Both the position numbers and the translations under genes were made by a program. Positions 1 through 7,812 of a stretch of DNA of 64,000 bases are shown here, piece after piece. Numbering within the stretch: the stretch's first letter is position 1; the number at the start of each line of letters is the position of its first letter. This DNA is from DASYXZ01 sp035308965 (GTDB lineage: Bacteria; Acidobacteriota; Terriglobia; UBA7540). The DNA is taken from assembly GCA_035308965.1 (NCBI GenBank), contig DATGFN010000043.1, positions 138,973 through 202,972 on the forward strand, written 5' to 3'. Below the pieces are notes generated by a model. That model ran no database searches. It was not told the origin of the DNA and saw only the letters and a program-made list of their open reading frames with translations.

Positions 1-527
1 GGAACAGCGGTGATCCCCAGTTTCCAGCGCCACTCGGTTGCGCCAAGGTGCAGCAGGCCGATCAGGTAATTGGAAAAGTAAGCGGCCAAAATCCCAAAGA
101 CAATATTGAATTGAAACACGCCCACCAGCCGGCCGCGCCACTTCGCGGGCGCGACTTCAGCAATATACATGGGGGCCAGAACTGACGAGCCGCCAATTCC
201 AAGGCCGCCGATAAAGCGGGCGATTACCAGCGGGTACCAGCCCCAGGCGAAGGCGCAGCCGATTGCCGAAACCAGATAGAATGCAGCCAGGACGCGCAAA
301 CTGTTGCGGCGGCCAAAACGGTCGCCTGGAATTCCGGCAAACAGTGACCCCAACATTGTGCCCCAAAGCGCGATGGAGACCGTCAATCCCAGGGACGCCG
401 CGGAAAGCTTATAGACGTCGCTCAGCGCACGCGTCGTTCCGGAAATCACCGCCGTATCGAAGCCGAAAAGCAGGCCTCCCAAGCCAGCCACCACGGTGCT
501 CTTCATCAGATATTTGTTTAACCCCAA
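1..527 (-). CDS. MFS sugar-porter family transporter (partial, N-terminal part)
   Basis: Reverse-strand frame running off the left window edge; only the first ~175 residues are present. It reads as the N-terminal half of a major facilitator of the sugar/H+ symporter type: a first helix with GGLLFGFDTAVISG, then GDRFGRR between helices 2 and 3, then a helix with IGGLGIGG and the APMYIAEVAP segment, all hallmarks of XylE/GLUT-like porters. The start chosen is TTG at 527, because GGAGGA lies 7 nt upstream; the in-frame ATG at 506 has no ribosome site. Function inferred: inner-membrane uptake of a monosaccharide or polyol; the substrate cannot be read from this fragment. It is divergent from the calpain-like gene on the right. 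Confidence 0.85.
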   Translation of the reverse strand, partial: MGLNKYLMKSTVVAGLGGLLFGFDTAVISGTTRALSDVYKLSAASLGLTVSIALWGTMLGSLFAGIPGDRFGRRNSLRVLAAFYLVSAIGCAFAWGWYPLVIARFIGGLGIGGSSVLAPMYIAEVAPAKWRGRLVGVFQFNIVFGILAAYFSNYLIGLLHLGATEWRWKLGITAV

Positions 528-822
528 AAGGCTCTCCTCCCAGACCCGCTGTGGCGATGGCCGCCCCGTGACGCTTGGCAATCTAACATAAGTCCGGCTT
601 GAACATTCGGGGGCAACGCCGAAAAGGCCTGCCGCACCGGGTCGTTCCCGCGCAGGCGGGAATGACTGCACGTCGGAGCGCCGGCATCTGGCAAATGACA
701 CCACTTTCCCCCGTGAGGAACAAAGGAAGAAGTTGGCGGACTGGTGTATAATCGGAAACCGAGTACGGAAATCCAGTCAAAGAAATTCCACAGATTTTGC
801 CCACGGGGGTGCCAAAGAACCT
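528..822. other. Intergenic region between divergent genes
   Basis: About 295 bases between the MFS transporter (minus) and the calpain-like gene (plus). It holds a half copy of the dispersed GTGTCATTTG-ended repeat (640-707, listed separately) and a perfect TATAAT hexamer at 747-752 that probably belongs to the calpain-gene promoter; no good -35 sits at the normal distance. Nothing else recognisable. Confidence 0.5.
640..707. repeat. MITE-like dispersed repeat, copy 1 (right half only)
   Basis: Contains the palindromic core (GTCGTTCCCGCGCAGGCGGG continuing into AATGAC) and the right end GCAAATGACACC, shared with five other copies in the window. The left inverted repeat and the first core arm are missing, so this is a truncated or solo-half copy. 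It lies about 40 bases before the TATAAT of the calpain-like gene. Confidence 0.65.
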
Positions 823-2415
823 ATGCGTGCACATCTTACATTTATTTTGCTTTTGATTCTCCCGCTTAGCCCCAGCCCCGCCCGTTCCGCCGAAGGGCCC
901 GGCAAGGCTCGATTGCTCCGTCCGATCTACGCATGGAACGCACCCCTACAAACCGCCCAGGGGAAAGAGCGAGGCGCACACAGCCAACCGGAACTCGATG
1001 CGCTGAAAGCTCTGGCGGCCGAGAAAGACCCCCACAAAATACTGGCGCTTGCCGACGCTTTTCTGAAGCAATACCCGCAATCCGAAATGCGTTATATGGT
1101 CTACACGGAAATAATGGTCGCCCGCGCGCAATTGGGGGAGCACCAGAAAGCCGTGGATGCCGGAAATCTGGCCATCCGGGACAATCCCGACTCCATTAGC
1201 GCCTTCTACTATCTGGGGATGGTTAACATGGATCCCCCGCCACTCGACTTCGACAAGGGATTTTGGTACGCGGCCCATGCCGTGGCCATGGCCAAGGCGA
1301 CGCAGAATAAAGCGGCCCCCGATCTTGAAGCGGATTTAACCAAGCTGTACGTGGATTACCACGGAAGCAAAGACGGCCTGGATGAAATCATCAGCCGTGC
1401 CGGCTCATCGCCCCAGCCCCCGGATGGCTTTCTCGTCCCCGGACCCAAATTGTTCGGACCCGATGGAATCTCGCCCGCCAGCGTGAAACAGGGCGGACTG
1501 GGCAGTTGCTATTTCCATTCCACCGTCGCTGCGCTCGCGCAATCCAACCCCGATCTTCTGAAAGGAATGATCACAGACAACGGCAACGGCACGTATGTGG
1601 TCCAATTCCGTGACGGGAAAAAGGAAAATGTTTATCCCGAAGATCTTCGATTTGCGCGTTCCTCGCGGTTCGATCGCTCCGACGGCCAGTGGGTGGGCGT
1701 TCTCTTCCGCGCCTATGCGCAGAGGGTGCTGCGCGAATCGCTCCTGCAAGGCGTGGACCTGGCGGACATGTTTCCCCTCATCAAGCCCTATGCCAAAGAA
1801 TTCGTGGAGACCACCGACCCTTTGCTTCTGGCCTACGACCGGTCCATTCGCGCCGTGGTGGACCAGGCGGGAGACATTGATAAAGTGCAACTGGAAGCCA
1901 TGCTGAAATCCGAAACAAAAGACATCCCCATTCCCGACACGTTCAAAGATTCCCTCTTGCAGACCATGGAGTCCTCGGGCGTATTCGATGTGGTGGCGCA
2001 GGCGGTCAAACAAAACGGCGAGTTGTTCGGAGCTTATCGCGCCATCGGACACGGCGGCATTCCCGCCCGGGTCATGAAAACCTTGTTGGCAAAAGATCCC
2101 CTGGGTGCAGATATCAAATCGGCCGGCCAGGTCGCGGAATTGCTCGGCCAGGTCTCACCCGCCAAGCAGCCGATCGTGGTGGGAACCTCGGGGCTAGTGC
2201 TCAAGGATCTGCAAGCACAAAAATCGGTGCCGGCTGACACGGAAAAATGGTACGTCGAAGGACACGCCTACACTTTGATGAGCTACGACTCGCAGGCCCA
2301 AACGGTAACGCTACGCAATCCGTGGGGCGAGCATCCGGGGCCCGACGGAGTCTTCACAATTCCCCTGACCACTTTCGCAAACTCTTTTGCGATGATCCAA
2401 ACCGTCGAACCCTGA
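823..2415 (+). CDS. Secreted TPR + calpain-like (C2 family) cysteine protease
   Basis: Predicted 530-residue exported protein. The start at ATG 823 is preferred over upstream in-frame codons because it directly gives a signal peptide (MRAHLTFILLLILPLSPSPA). Residues ~40-190 are helical with TPR-like repeats. From ~215 the sequence has the papain-fold layout of calpains: GGLGSCYFHS with Cys229 as candidate nucleophile, EGHAYTLMSYD with His481, and LRNPWGEH with Asn499, in the order Cys-His-Asn expected for family C2; the last block matches the calpain RNPWG signature. The ~250-residue spacing between Cys and His is in the calpain range. Role inferred: periplasmic or extracellular protein processing; no inhibitor gene or calcium-binding domain is visible nearby. 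Confidence 0.8.
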   Translation: MRAHLTFILLLILPLSPSPARSAEGPGKARLLRPIYAWNAPLQTAQGKERGAHSQPELDALKALAAEKDPHKILALADAFLKQYPQSEMRYMVYTEIMVARAQLGEHQKAVDAGNLAIRDNPDSISAFYYLGMVNMDPPPLDFDKGFWYAAHAVAMAKATQNKAAPDLEADLTKLYVDYHGSKDGLDEIISRAGSSPQPPDGFLVPGPKLFGPDGISPASVKQGGLGSCYFHSTVAALAQSNPDLLKGMITDNGNGTYVVQFRDGKKENVYPEDLRFARSSRFDRSDGQWVGVLFRAYAQRVLRESLLQGVDLADMFPLIKPYAKEFVETTDPLLLAYDRSIRAVVDQAGDIDKVQLEAMLKSETKDIPIPDTFKDSLLQTMESSGVFDVVAQAVKQNGELFGAYRAIGHGGIPARVMKTLLAKDPLGADIKSAGQVAELLGQVSPAKQPIVVGTSGLVLKDLQAQKSVPADTEKWYVEGHAYTLMSYDSQAQTVTLRNPWGEHPGPDGVFTIPLTTFANSFAMIQTVEP

Positions 2416-2498
2416 ACTCACTCTTGCACCTTGCTCCATCGCCATTCTTGATGACTGCGCGCCGCCGGCATAGTAATTGGGAATCCTGAGGCACCTTG

Positions 2499-2906
2499 GT
2501 GAAATCGATTTATTGGATCGATGTATTTTTTTACCTTTGTTTTGCCGCTTTTGTGATTTCCCGGTATCAACCCGGAGCAAGATTTTTTGCCGGGATTACC
2601 ATCGCCGCCATTGGATTGTCTTTGTGGATTCTCGCCAGGTTGCAGCTGGGAAAATCCTTTTCCGTTCGGGCGGAGGCGAGGTCGCTGGTGACCACCGGCC
2701 TGTACTCCAAGTTCCGTAATCCGATTTATCTCTTCGCTGGAATTGCTTTTGCAGGCTTGTTCACCGCCTGGGGGAAAATTATTCCGGCGATCTTTTTTTT
2801 GGCGGGCTATTCCATGCAGTTCCTTCGGGCAAAAAAAGAAGCAAAAGTTCTTGAAGACGCCTTTGGCGAGGAGTACCGCCGCTATAAGGCAAAAACCTGG
2901 TTTTGA
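2499..2906 (+). CDS. ICMT/PEMT-like integral membrane methyltransferase family protein
   Basis: About 135 residues with four hydrophobic segments and the C-terminal signature of the isoprenylcysteine carboxyl methyltransferase / phospholipid methyltransferase superfamily: a TTGLYSKFRNPIYL block (residues ~65-78) and the ending E-D-A-F-G-E-E-Y-R-R-Y. The start is either TTG 2496 or GTG 2499; GTG is chosen since GAGG then sits 7 nt upstream. Predicted inner-membrane enzyme using S-adenosylmethionine; its acceptor (lipid or other) is unknown, and many bacterial members have no established substrate. It ends 91 bases from the convergent response-regulator gene. Confidence 0.75.
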   Translation: MKSIYWIDVFFYLCFAAFVISRYQPGARFFAGITIAAIGLSLWILARLQLGKSFSVRAEARSLVTTGLYSKFRNPIYLFAGIAFAGLFTAWGKIIPAIFFLAGYSMQFLRAKKEAKVLEDAFGEEYRRYKAKTWF

Positions 2907-2940
2907 TCTGACGATGGTGGAATGAAAAATTGCAGGCGTT

Positions 2941-2990
2941 GCACGCTCTCCCCCTTGATCGTGAGTTCAAGGGCACGGGAATGAGAGCGC
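2941..2990. terminator. Large hairpin between convergent genes (possible bidirectional terminator)
   Basis: Inverted repeat: CGCTCTC (2944-2950) pairs with GAGAGCG (2983-2989) and CCCTTGA (2953-2959) with TCAAGGG (2967-2973). It sits between the convergent methyltransferase and response-regulator genes. There is no tight T-tract, so intrinsic termination is only a suggestion. Confidence 0.45.
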
Positions 2991-2997
2991 GGGCAAA

Positions 2998-3654
2998 TCA
3001 AGGTTCGACCATGCGATTGCGTATGGCGTAATGCACCAGGTCACTGATGGTGTGCAGGTTCAGCTTGCGCATAATATTCGCGCGATGGCATTCGATGGTT
3101 TTCTTGCTGACTCCCAAAGTGGTTGCCGCTTCTTTGTTGCTGTTCCCCTCGGCCAAAAGCTGAACCACCTCCCTTTCCCGGGGCGAGAGCACATCTTTTT
3201 CCCAGAAGGCAGCGGGCAAGGGGCCTTCACTTCGCCGGTAGTTTTCAACCACCATCCTGGTGATACGAGTGGTAAAAAAAGGGCGGTGGCGGCTCAGACT
3301 GTCCACGGCCGCCACCAGGTCGGAAGCGTCGTCCGATTTTCGCAGGTATCCTCGCGCCCCCGCCGCCAACACATCCCGCTCCGCCTGTTCGGACTCATGG
3401 ACGGTGAGCACCAGAACCTCGGTTCTGGGAACGGCGGCAAGAATCTGGCGAGTGGCCTCGATGCCGTTCAAATCGGGCATGGAAAGGTCCAGGATCACCA
3501 CGTCCGGCTTCAAGCGTTTTGTTTTCTCCACCGCATCCCGGCCGGAGGAAGCTTCGGCGCATACTTCCCAACCGGGCTGCAACTCGATGAGGGTGCGAAC
3601 TCCACGCCGCACTATTTCATGGTCATCCGCCACCAGAATTTTAACTTCCTTCAC
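2998..3654 (-). CDS. NarL/FixJ-type response regulator (REC + LuxR HTH)
   Basis: A 218-residue protein starting at GTG 3654. Residues 1-120 form a receiver domain: acidic pair D10/D11, phospho-acceptor D56 in VVILDLSMP, and conserved Lys106 in GYLRKSDD. Residues ~150-212 are a LuxR/GerE helix-turn-helix with LSPREREVVQLLAEG and the recognition helix VSKKTIECHRANIMRKL. Length is typical for the family. No histidine kinase gene is adjacent, so its sensor partner is encoded elsewhere. A strong promoter-like sequence lies on the same strand 235 bases upstream (3889-3917), separated from the gene by a possible mini-ORF and weak terminator. Confidence 0.92.
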   Translation of the reverse strand: MKEVKILVADDHEIVRRGVRTLIELQPGWEVCAEASSGRDAVEKTKRLKPDVVILDLSMPDLNGIEATRQILAAVPRTEVLVLTVHESEQAERDVLAAGARGYLRKSDDASDLVAAVDSLSRHRPFFTTRITRMVVENYRRSEGPLPAAFWEKDVLSPREREVVQLLAEGNSNKEAATTLGVSKKTIECHRANIMRKLNLHTISDLVHYAIRNRMVEP

Positions 3655-3765
3655 CAGCCACCCCCTCTTGGCGGCGGTGCAGAATCCTTCTTCCGCTTCG
3701 TTGGATCAAAATGACAGCGAAGGGGACAAAAACTTCAGGAGGAGTGAATTTCATTAGCGCAATAA

Positions 3766-3786
3766 TAAAAAGGGGCAGAAACCTGC
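3766..3786 (-). terminator. Weak terminator-like hairpin
   Basis: On the minus strand GCAG-GTTT-CTGC is followed by CCC and a TTTTTATT run. The stem is only four base pairs, so this is a low-confidence attenuator or terminator between the promoter at 3889-3917 and the response-regulator gene. Confidence 0.25.
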
Positions 3787-3791
3787 GGAAT

Positions 3792-3884
3792 TTAAATGCG
3801 GCTTGCCCACGACCTGCGGCTCCAAGCGAGGCTCCGATTCCAGTCCCTTTCCCATTCCGGCCCTAGGTCCACAAACAGTTTCAT
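3792..3884 (-). CDS. Possible leaderless Trp-rich mini-ORF upstream of response regulator
   Basis: A 30-codon frame whose ATG (3884-3882) lies about where transcription should start from the promoter at 3917-3889, so it would be a leaderless message. The peptide begins MKLFVDLGPEWERDW and contains four Trp and five Arg. It may be a leader peptide, a tiny protein, or chance. There is no homology evidence; only the promoter fit and downstream hairpin support it. Confidence 0.2.
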   Translation of the reverse strand: MKLFVDLGPEWERDWNRSLAWSRRSWASRI

Positions 3885-3888
3885 GATA

Positions 3889-3917
3889 CATATACCACCA
3901 TTATGAGTACGTGTCAA
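3889..3917 (-). promoter_or_regulatory. Sigma70-like promoter
   Basis: Minus strand: TTGACA at 3917-3912, 17-nt spacer, TATATG at 3894-3889. A perfect -35 with optimal spacing. It points toward the response-regulator gene; transcription would start near 3882. Confidence 0.55.
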
Positions 3918-4355
3918 GTACGTTATCACAAATATGCTATCCAGATTTTCCGCCCTCGCCCCACCCCTCTCTAGCGACCAGGAGGGAGGGAAAGCGTCAA
4001 GCCCCATGATACCCACCGACACCCGTTCTATGGCTGTCCAGTCCGCCAAAACCACTGACCCGACAGGTATAGGCTTCGGAATTCTGCTTTACCGGTTTGA
4101 GTAGTTTGCAGAATAGCGCCACAGGAGGAAGCGGTCGCCGTTCAGGAAATTCCCCTCCCTGAATGTAGAAAGTGAAAAACAGCCCGGCCGCCGGCCTGGC
4201 CGAAATCAACCACCCCATCGGTTGAAAATGGCCAATGAATCCGGCCGGGGACATTCATTGTAAAGCACTTGTGGGCTTTTGGGATTGGAGTGTAAATTGC
4301 ATGGTGAATGAGCAGCGTATCCCTGTAGGACCGGAGATTACGCGGAGGGCTTCGT

Positions 4356-4814
4356 ATGAAGAAAATCATGGTAATCATTTTGTTCTTCGGCTTGGCTACC
4401 ACCGCTTCCGCCCAACGAGGCGGCAGTCATGGAGGGGGCGGCGGACGTAGTGGGGGCAGCGGACGCTCCTTCAGTGGCGGTGGCGGACGCAGCTTCAGCA
4501 GTGGACGAAGCTTCGGTGGAAGCGTTGGGGCGCGAAGCTTCAGCGGGAGAAGCTTTAGCGGAGGATTCCGCGGGGGCTACGGCGGATATCGGGGCGGATT
4601 CCGCGGGGGCTACGGTTACGGCGGTTATGGCTACCGGCCGTGGGGATTTGGATTTAGCTACTACGGCGCTCCTGCCTATTACAACCCTTATTGCGATCCA
4701 GGATATGGCCCTTGCTACTATCCACCTCCGTACTATGGCGGATATTATGGCGGCCCTGGTGTTGCCATTAGCGTAGGCGTGGGCGGTGGCTGGCACCGTT
4801 TCGGACGCCGTTAA
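4356..4814 (+). CDS. Gly/Arg/Tyr-rich secreted protein
   Basis: A 152-residue protein with a clear signal peptide (MKKIMVIILFFGLATTASAQ) and a low-complexity mature region: residues 20-75 are Gly/Ser/Arg repeats of the GGRSF and SGRSF type, 75-105 are RGGYG-type repeats, and 115-140 are Tyr/Pro/Cys-rich. The start has a GGAGGG-type ribosome site. No enzymatic domain is recognised. Such short exported Gly-rich proteins occur in many Acidobacteriota and Proteobacteria, with unknown role; surface coating or structural use would be a guess. An overlapping long frame on the other strand is a composition artefact. Confidence 0.7.
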   Translation: MKKIMVIILFFGLATTASAQRGGSHGGGGGRSGGSGRSFSGGGGRSFSSGRSFGGSVGARSFSGRSFSGGFRGGYGGYRGGFRGGYGYGGYGYRPWGFGFSYYGAPAYYNPYCDPGYGPCYYPPPYYGGYYGGPGVAISVGVGGGWHRFGRR

Positions 4815-5105
4815 GCCGCTCGGCATTTTCGATTTGAGAAGTTGGCTAGGCCGCTCGCGCGTGGAACACCTCCTGTTTGAGCACCCCCATCCACGCGCGG
4901 GCGGGTTTTAATTCTCCGCTCTGCTCTTGTTTCCAATTCATCATTCGAGCCTCAGCATCACCCATTTCTTCCTCACGCCCTTGCTTCCGACCTTCCAAAT
5001 CGCATACATTCGTTAACTCGGGCCGCGCTTATGCTGCGGTTGCTCGCGCATACCGTGCCTGACCTCTTAGTCGAAAACCAGCAGTCGAAACACGAGGGGC
5101 AAAAA

Positions 5106-6227
5106 ATGAGTGGAAACCAGTTCAGATTTTTCCGACTAATTTTTCCGGCTCTCATTTTCGCGGTCCCGCTACTCAGCGGAGAGCCACCCGCAGATGGAGC
5201 CCGCCACCTGCTCTATGTTGCCAGCCCCGGCATTCGAAACTACGAGGAGTATGGAGGAGTGGGCGTGCTCGTCTTCGACATGGACAACGGGTTCAAATTC
5301 GTCAAGCGCATCCCCACCTGGGAGGTCGTGCCCGGTCAAAAGCCTGAAAACGTGAAGGGCATTGCCGCCAGCGCCCAATCGGGCCGGGTCTACGTAACCA
5401 ACAATAAGCGCATGCTGGCCCTGGACGCCGTCACGGGCAAGATTGCGTGGGACATTGCCTACGATGGCGGCTGCGATCGCCTGGCGATATCGCCCGATGG
5501 CAAAACGATCTACGTTCCGCAGCTCGAGGGAAATTTCTGGCACGTCGTCAACGCGGAGACGGGCGCTGTGATTACGAATATCGAAACCGATTCCGGCGCG
5601 CACAACACCATCTATTCGCTTGACGGCCAACGAGTCTACATGGCGGGATTGAGGTCCAAACTTCTTTCGGTGGCCGATGCGCATAGCCGCAAGGTTTTGA
5701 GCGCCGTCGGGCCGTTCTCGGATGTCATTCGCCCCTTCACCGTGAACGGAAGCAACACGCTCTGCTTTGTAAACGTCAATGGATTACTCGGTTTCGAAGT
5801 TGGGGACGTGCGCACGGGAAAGAAACTCCATCAAGTCGTCGTGCAGGGTTACCAGGAAGGTCCGGTGAAGCGCCACGGATGCCCAAGCCACGGCATTGCT
5901 CTGACGCCGGACGAGAAAGAACTGTGGCTATCAGACGGCGCCAACAACGCCATCCACGTTTTTGACGCGACGGTGATGCCACCCCAGCAGACCACCACTA
6001 TCAGACTCCGCGATATGCCCGGTTGGATCAGCTTCAGCATTGACGGCCGTTATGCCTTCCCTTCCACGGGAGAGATCATCGACGTCGCCACCAAGAAAAT
6101 CATCGCCGCCTTACAGGATGAAACTGGCCGCGCCGTGCAGAGCGAAAAGATGCTCGACGTCACGATCGCGAACGGGAAAGTAGTGCAAGCAGGAAATCAA
6201 TTTGGCGTGGGGATGAAGCAGAAATAA
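5106..6227 (+). CDS. YncE-like beta-propeller protein, exported
   Basis: A 373-residue protein. The start is ATG 5106 with GAGGGG just upstream; earlier in-frame codons would put 25 residues before the signal peptide. After the hydrophobic segment (residues ~8-22) come repeated propeller blades with motifs such as LLYVASPG, GRVYVTNNKRMLALDAVTGK, KTIYVPQLEG, LDGQRVYMAG and GIALTPDEKELWLSDGANN, typical of the YVTN/YncE (lactonase-like) seven-bladed propellers. Role unknown: these are often ligand- or DNA-binding periplasmic proteins and are not catalytically defined. A hairpin follows in the short gap to the convergent transporter gene. Confidence 0.8.
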   Translation: MSGNQFRFFRLIFPALIFAVPLLSGEPPADGARHLLYVASPGIRNYEEYGGVGVLVFDMDNGFKFVKRIPTWEVVPGQKPENVKGIAASAQSGRVYVTNNKRMLALDAVTGKIAWDIAYDGGCDRLAISPDGKTIYVPQLEGNFWHVVNAETGAVITNIETDSGAHNTIYSLDGQRVYMAGLRSKLLSVADAHSRKVLSAVGPFSDVIRPFTVNGSNTLCFVNVNGLLGFEVGDVRTGKKLHQVVVQGYQEGPVKRHGCPSHGIALTPDEKELWLSDGANNAIHVFDATVMPPQQTTTIRLRDMPGWISFSIDGRYAFPSTGEIIDVATKKIIAALQDETGRAVQSEKMLDVTIANGKVVQAGNQFGVGMKQK

Positions 6228-6283
6228 ATTGGGTAGCCAGTGTCACTGCTGTTTGTGACCATGGGTTCTTTCCACGAAAAAGC

Positions 6284-6310
6284 CCGCGGTTGGCAGAGCA
6301 CCAACCGTGG
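6284..6310. terminator. Hairpin between convergent genes
   Basis: CCGCGGTTGG, a 7-nt loop, then CCAACCGTGG: ten positions with one mismatch. It lies between the propeller gene and the convergent MFS gene. No adjacent T-run. Confidence 0.35.
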
Positions 6311-6406
6311 TGACCTACCCTATTACAGTGCCGTTGAATTCCGAAGACAAACAATTAACTTCACATGCGCAAGCTCGCGCTACCACCTGACGCCTTGAAT
6401 ATTGCA

Positions 6407-7711
6407 TTATCCAGTTTCCCGGCCGTTCTTGGGAGTGCAGAGGATCATCGTTCCTCCCACCAGAGCTGCGACTGCCATCAAGGCCAGCCCAATTGAAAAT
6501 GATCCCGTGCGCGTATTGAGGTAGCCAAACAAGTAAGGGCCGGCGAAACCTGCGGCGCTGCCCACTGAGTTGATCATTCCCACGGCGGCTGCGGCCGCCG
6601 ACTGACTCAGAATTTCCGTGGGGATGGCCCAAAACGTGGGGAGATAGGTGATGGCCACACAAGCGATGCTGAGCATTGCCACTTCGATTGCCACCGACCG
6701 CGGTTGTGTGAGCAGTGCCAGGAATCCCGCCGCGCCAATGAACATTGGGACAGCGGAGTGCCAGCGCCTTTCGCAGTGCTTGTCGGAATGCCATCCGTTA
6801 ATCTGCATCACGAGGAAGCCAACTGCGTAAGGGATTGCCCCCAGCAATCCAAGCCGAAAGTCTGACAGTCCTGACTGACGTTTCAGCATGGTGGGGAGCC
6901 AGAAAACTACGGAGTAAAGGGGAAGGTAATTGAAGAAGGTCATTGCAGCGAGCAGAAGGACGCTGCGCGACTTCAGCGCCTGGCCCGCCGTGGTCACTTG
7001 CGCGCCCACCGGCTTTTCTTGCTCCAACGTTTGTTCAATCCATTGCCTGCGCTCAGGAGCAAGCCACGCAGCCTCGCGAGGCCAATCGGCGAGAAAATAA
7101 TAGGCAAACACTCCCCCGACTATGGCGGGCGCTCCCTCCAGGACGAAGAGCCAACGCCAGCCCGCGAAGCCGAGCCACGGATGGCCGAGAATCCAGCCCG
7201 CAATGGGCGAGCCAACCACGAACGACAGAGGAATCGCGCCCATGAAATTACTGGTGGCCTTGGCGCGGTCCTCGCGGATAAACCAGTGCGACAAATAGAC
7301 TACTACCCCAGGGAAAAATCCCGCCTCGGCCGCGCCCAACAAGAAGCGCGCCAAATAAAGTTCGCCGGGAGTGTGAACCAGTCCCGTCAATGCGGTGAGT
7401 GATCCCCACAGGATCAGGGTGGCGGAGATCAACCGCCGCGCGCTCCACCGCTCCACCAGCAAAGCGCCGGGAGTTTGCAAGGCCAGGTAGCTGATGAAGA
7501 AAACTCCCGTACCCAAACCTATCACGCGGTCGGTGAATCCCAAATCGCGCGACATGCCGAGCGCGGCGTAGGCCACGCTGGTACGGTCCATGTAATTGAC
7601 GATGTAAAGGACGAATAGAAACGGAAGCAGCCGCACAGCAATGTGGCGGCGCGTTTGAGCCGACAGGGAAACCTCAGCGGGCGAAATCGCGCCGGCAAGA
7701 ACCGCAGCCAA
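6407..7711 (-). CDS. MFS transporter, anion:cation symporter (ACS) type
   Basis: A 434-residue, twelve-helix major facilitator. Features: LYIVNYMDRTSVAYA in helix 1, VERWSARRLI between helices 2 and 3, LLGAAEAGFFPGVVVYLSHWF, and the central loop FLADWPREAAWLAPERRQW, all characteristic of the ACS family that takes up organic anions such as hexuronates, tartrate or phthalate. Start TTG 7711 has GGAG 8 nt upstream. It lies 101 bases downstream of the kinase gene on the same strand, but the gap and unrelated function argue against a tight operon. Substrate not predictable. Confidence 0.88.
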   Translation of the reverse strand: MAAVLAGAISPAEVSLSAQTRRHIAVRLLPFLFVLYIVNYMDRTSVAYAALGMSRDLGFTDRVIGLGTGVFFISYLALQTPGALLVERWSARRLISATLILWGSLTALTGLVHTPGELYLARFLLGAAEAGFFPGVVVYLSHWFIREDRAKATSNFMGAIPLSFVVGSPIAGWILGHPWLGFAGWRWLFVLEGAPAIVGGVFAYYFLADWPREAAWLAPERRQWIEQTLEQEKPVGAQVTTAGQALKSRSVLLLAAMTFFNYLPLYSVVFWLPTMLKRQSGLSDFRLGLLGAIPYAVGFLVMQINGWHSDKHCERRWHSAVPMFIGAAGFLALLTQPRSVAIEVAMLSIACVAITYLPTFWAIPTEILSQSAAAAAVGMINSVGSAAGFAGPYLFGYLNTRTGSFSIGLALMAVAALVGGTMILCTPKNGRETG

Positions 7712-7812
7712 TCAGTTGTCTCCGGGAAAGGAATGAGAATCACCGATAGTATAATTGAAAATCGGCGGCTAGTGAATGATGATCTTTGGAGCTCATGGGG
7801 AGGCACGGCCTG

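Larger units (their letters stand above)
3655..4355. other. 700-base region without a clear gene
   Basis: Longer open frames here on both strands have no ribosome site and no recognisable protein signature. The only organised structure seen is a minus-strand unit at about 3766-3917: consensus-like promoter, a 30-codon frame beginning at the predicted transcription start, and a short hairpin followed by T residues (listed separately). The rest, 3940-4330, shows nothing recognisable. Confidence 0.4.

Noticed and set aside
3031..3714. 227-residue plus-strand frame opposite the response regulator
   Set aside because: It is the antisense of a well-recognised REC-LuxR gene and shows no protein motif.
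3792..4055. Longer 87-residue version of the mini-ORF upstream of the response regulator
   Set aside because: The upstream part lies before the promoter and lacks a ribosome site; only the last 30 codons fit the predicted transcript.
4338..4826. 162-residue frame opposite the Gly-rich protein
   Set aside because: Ala/Ser-only composition mirrors the Gly/Arg repeats of the true gene; no ribosome site.
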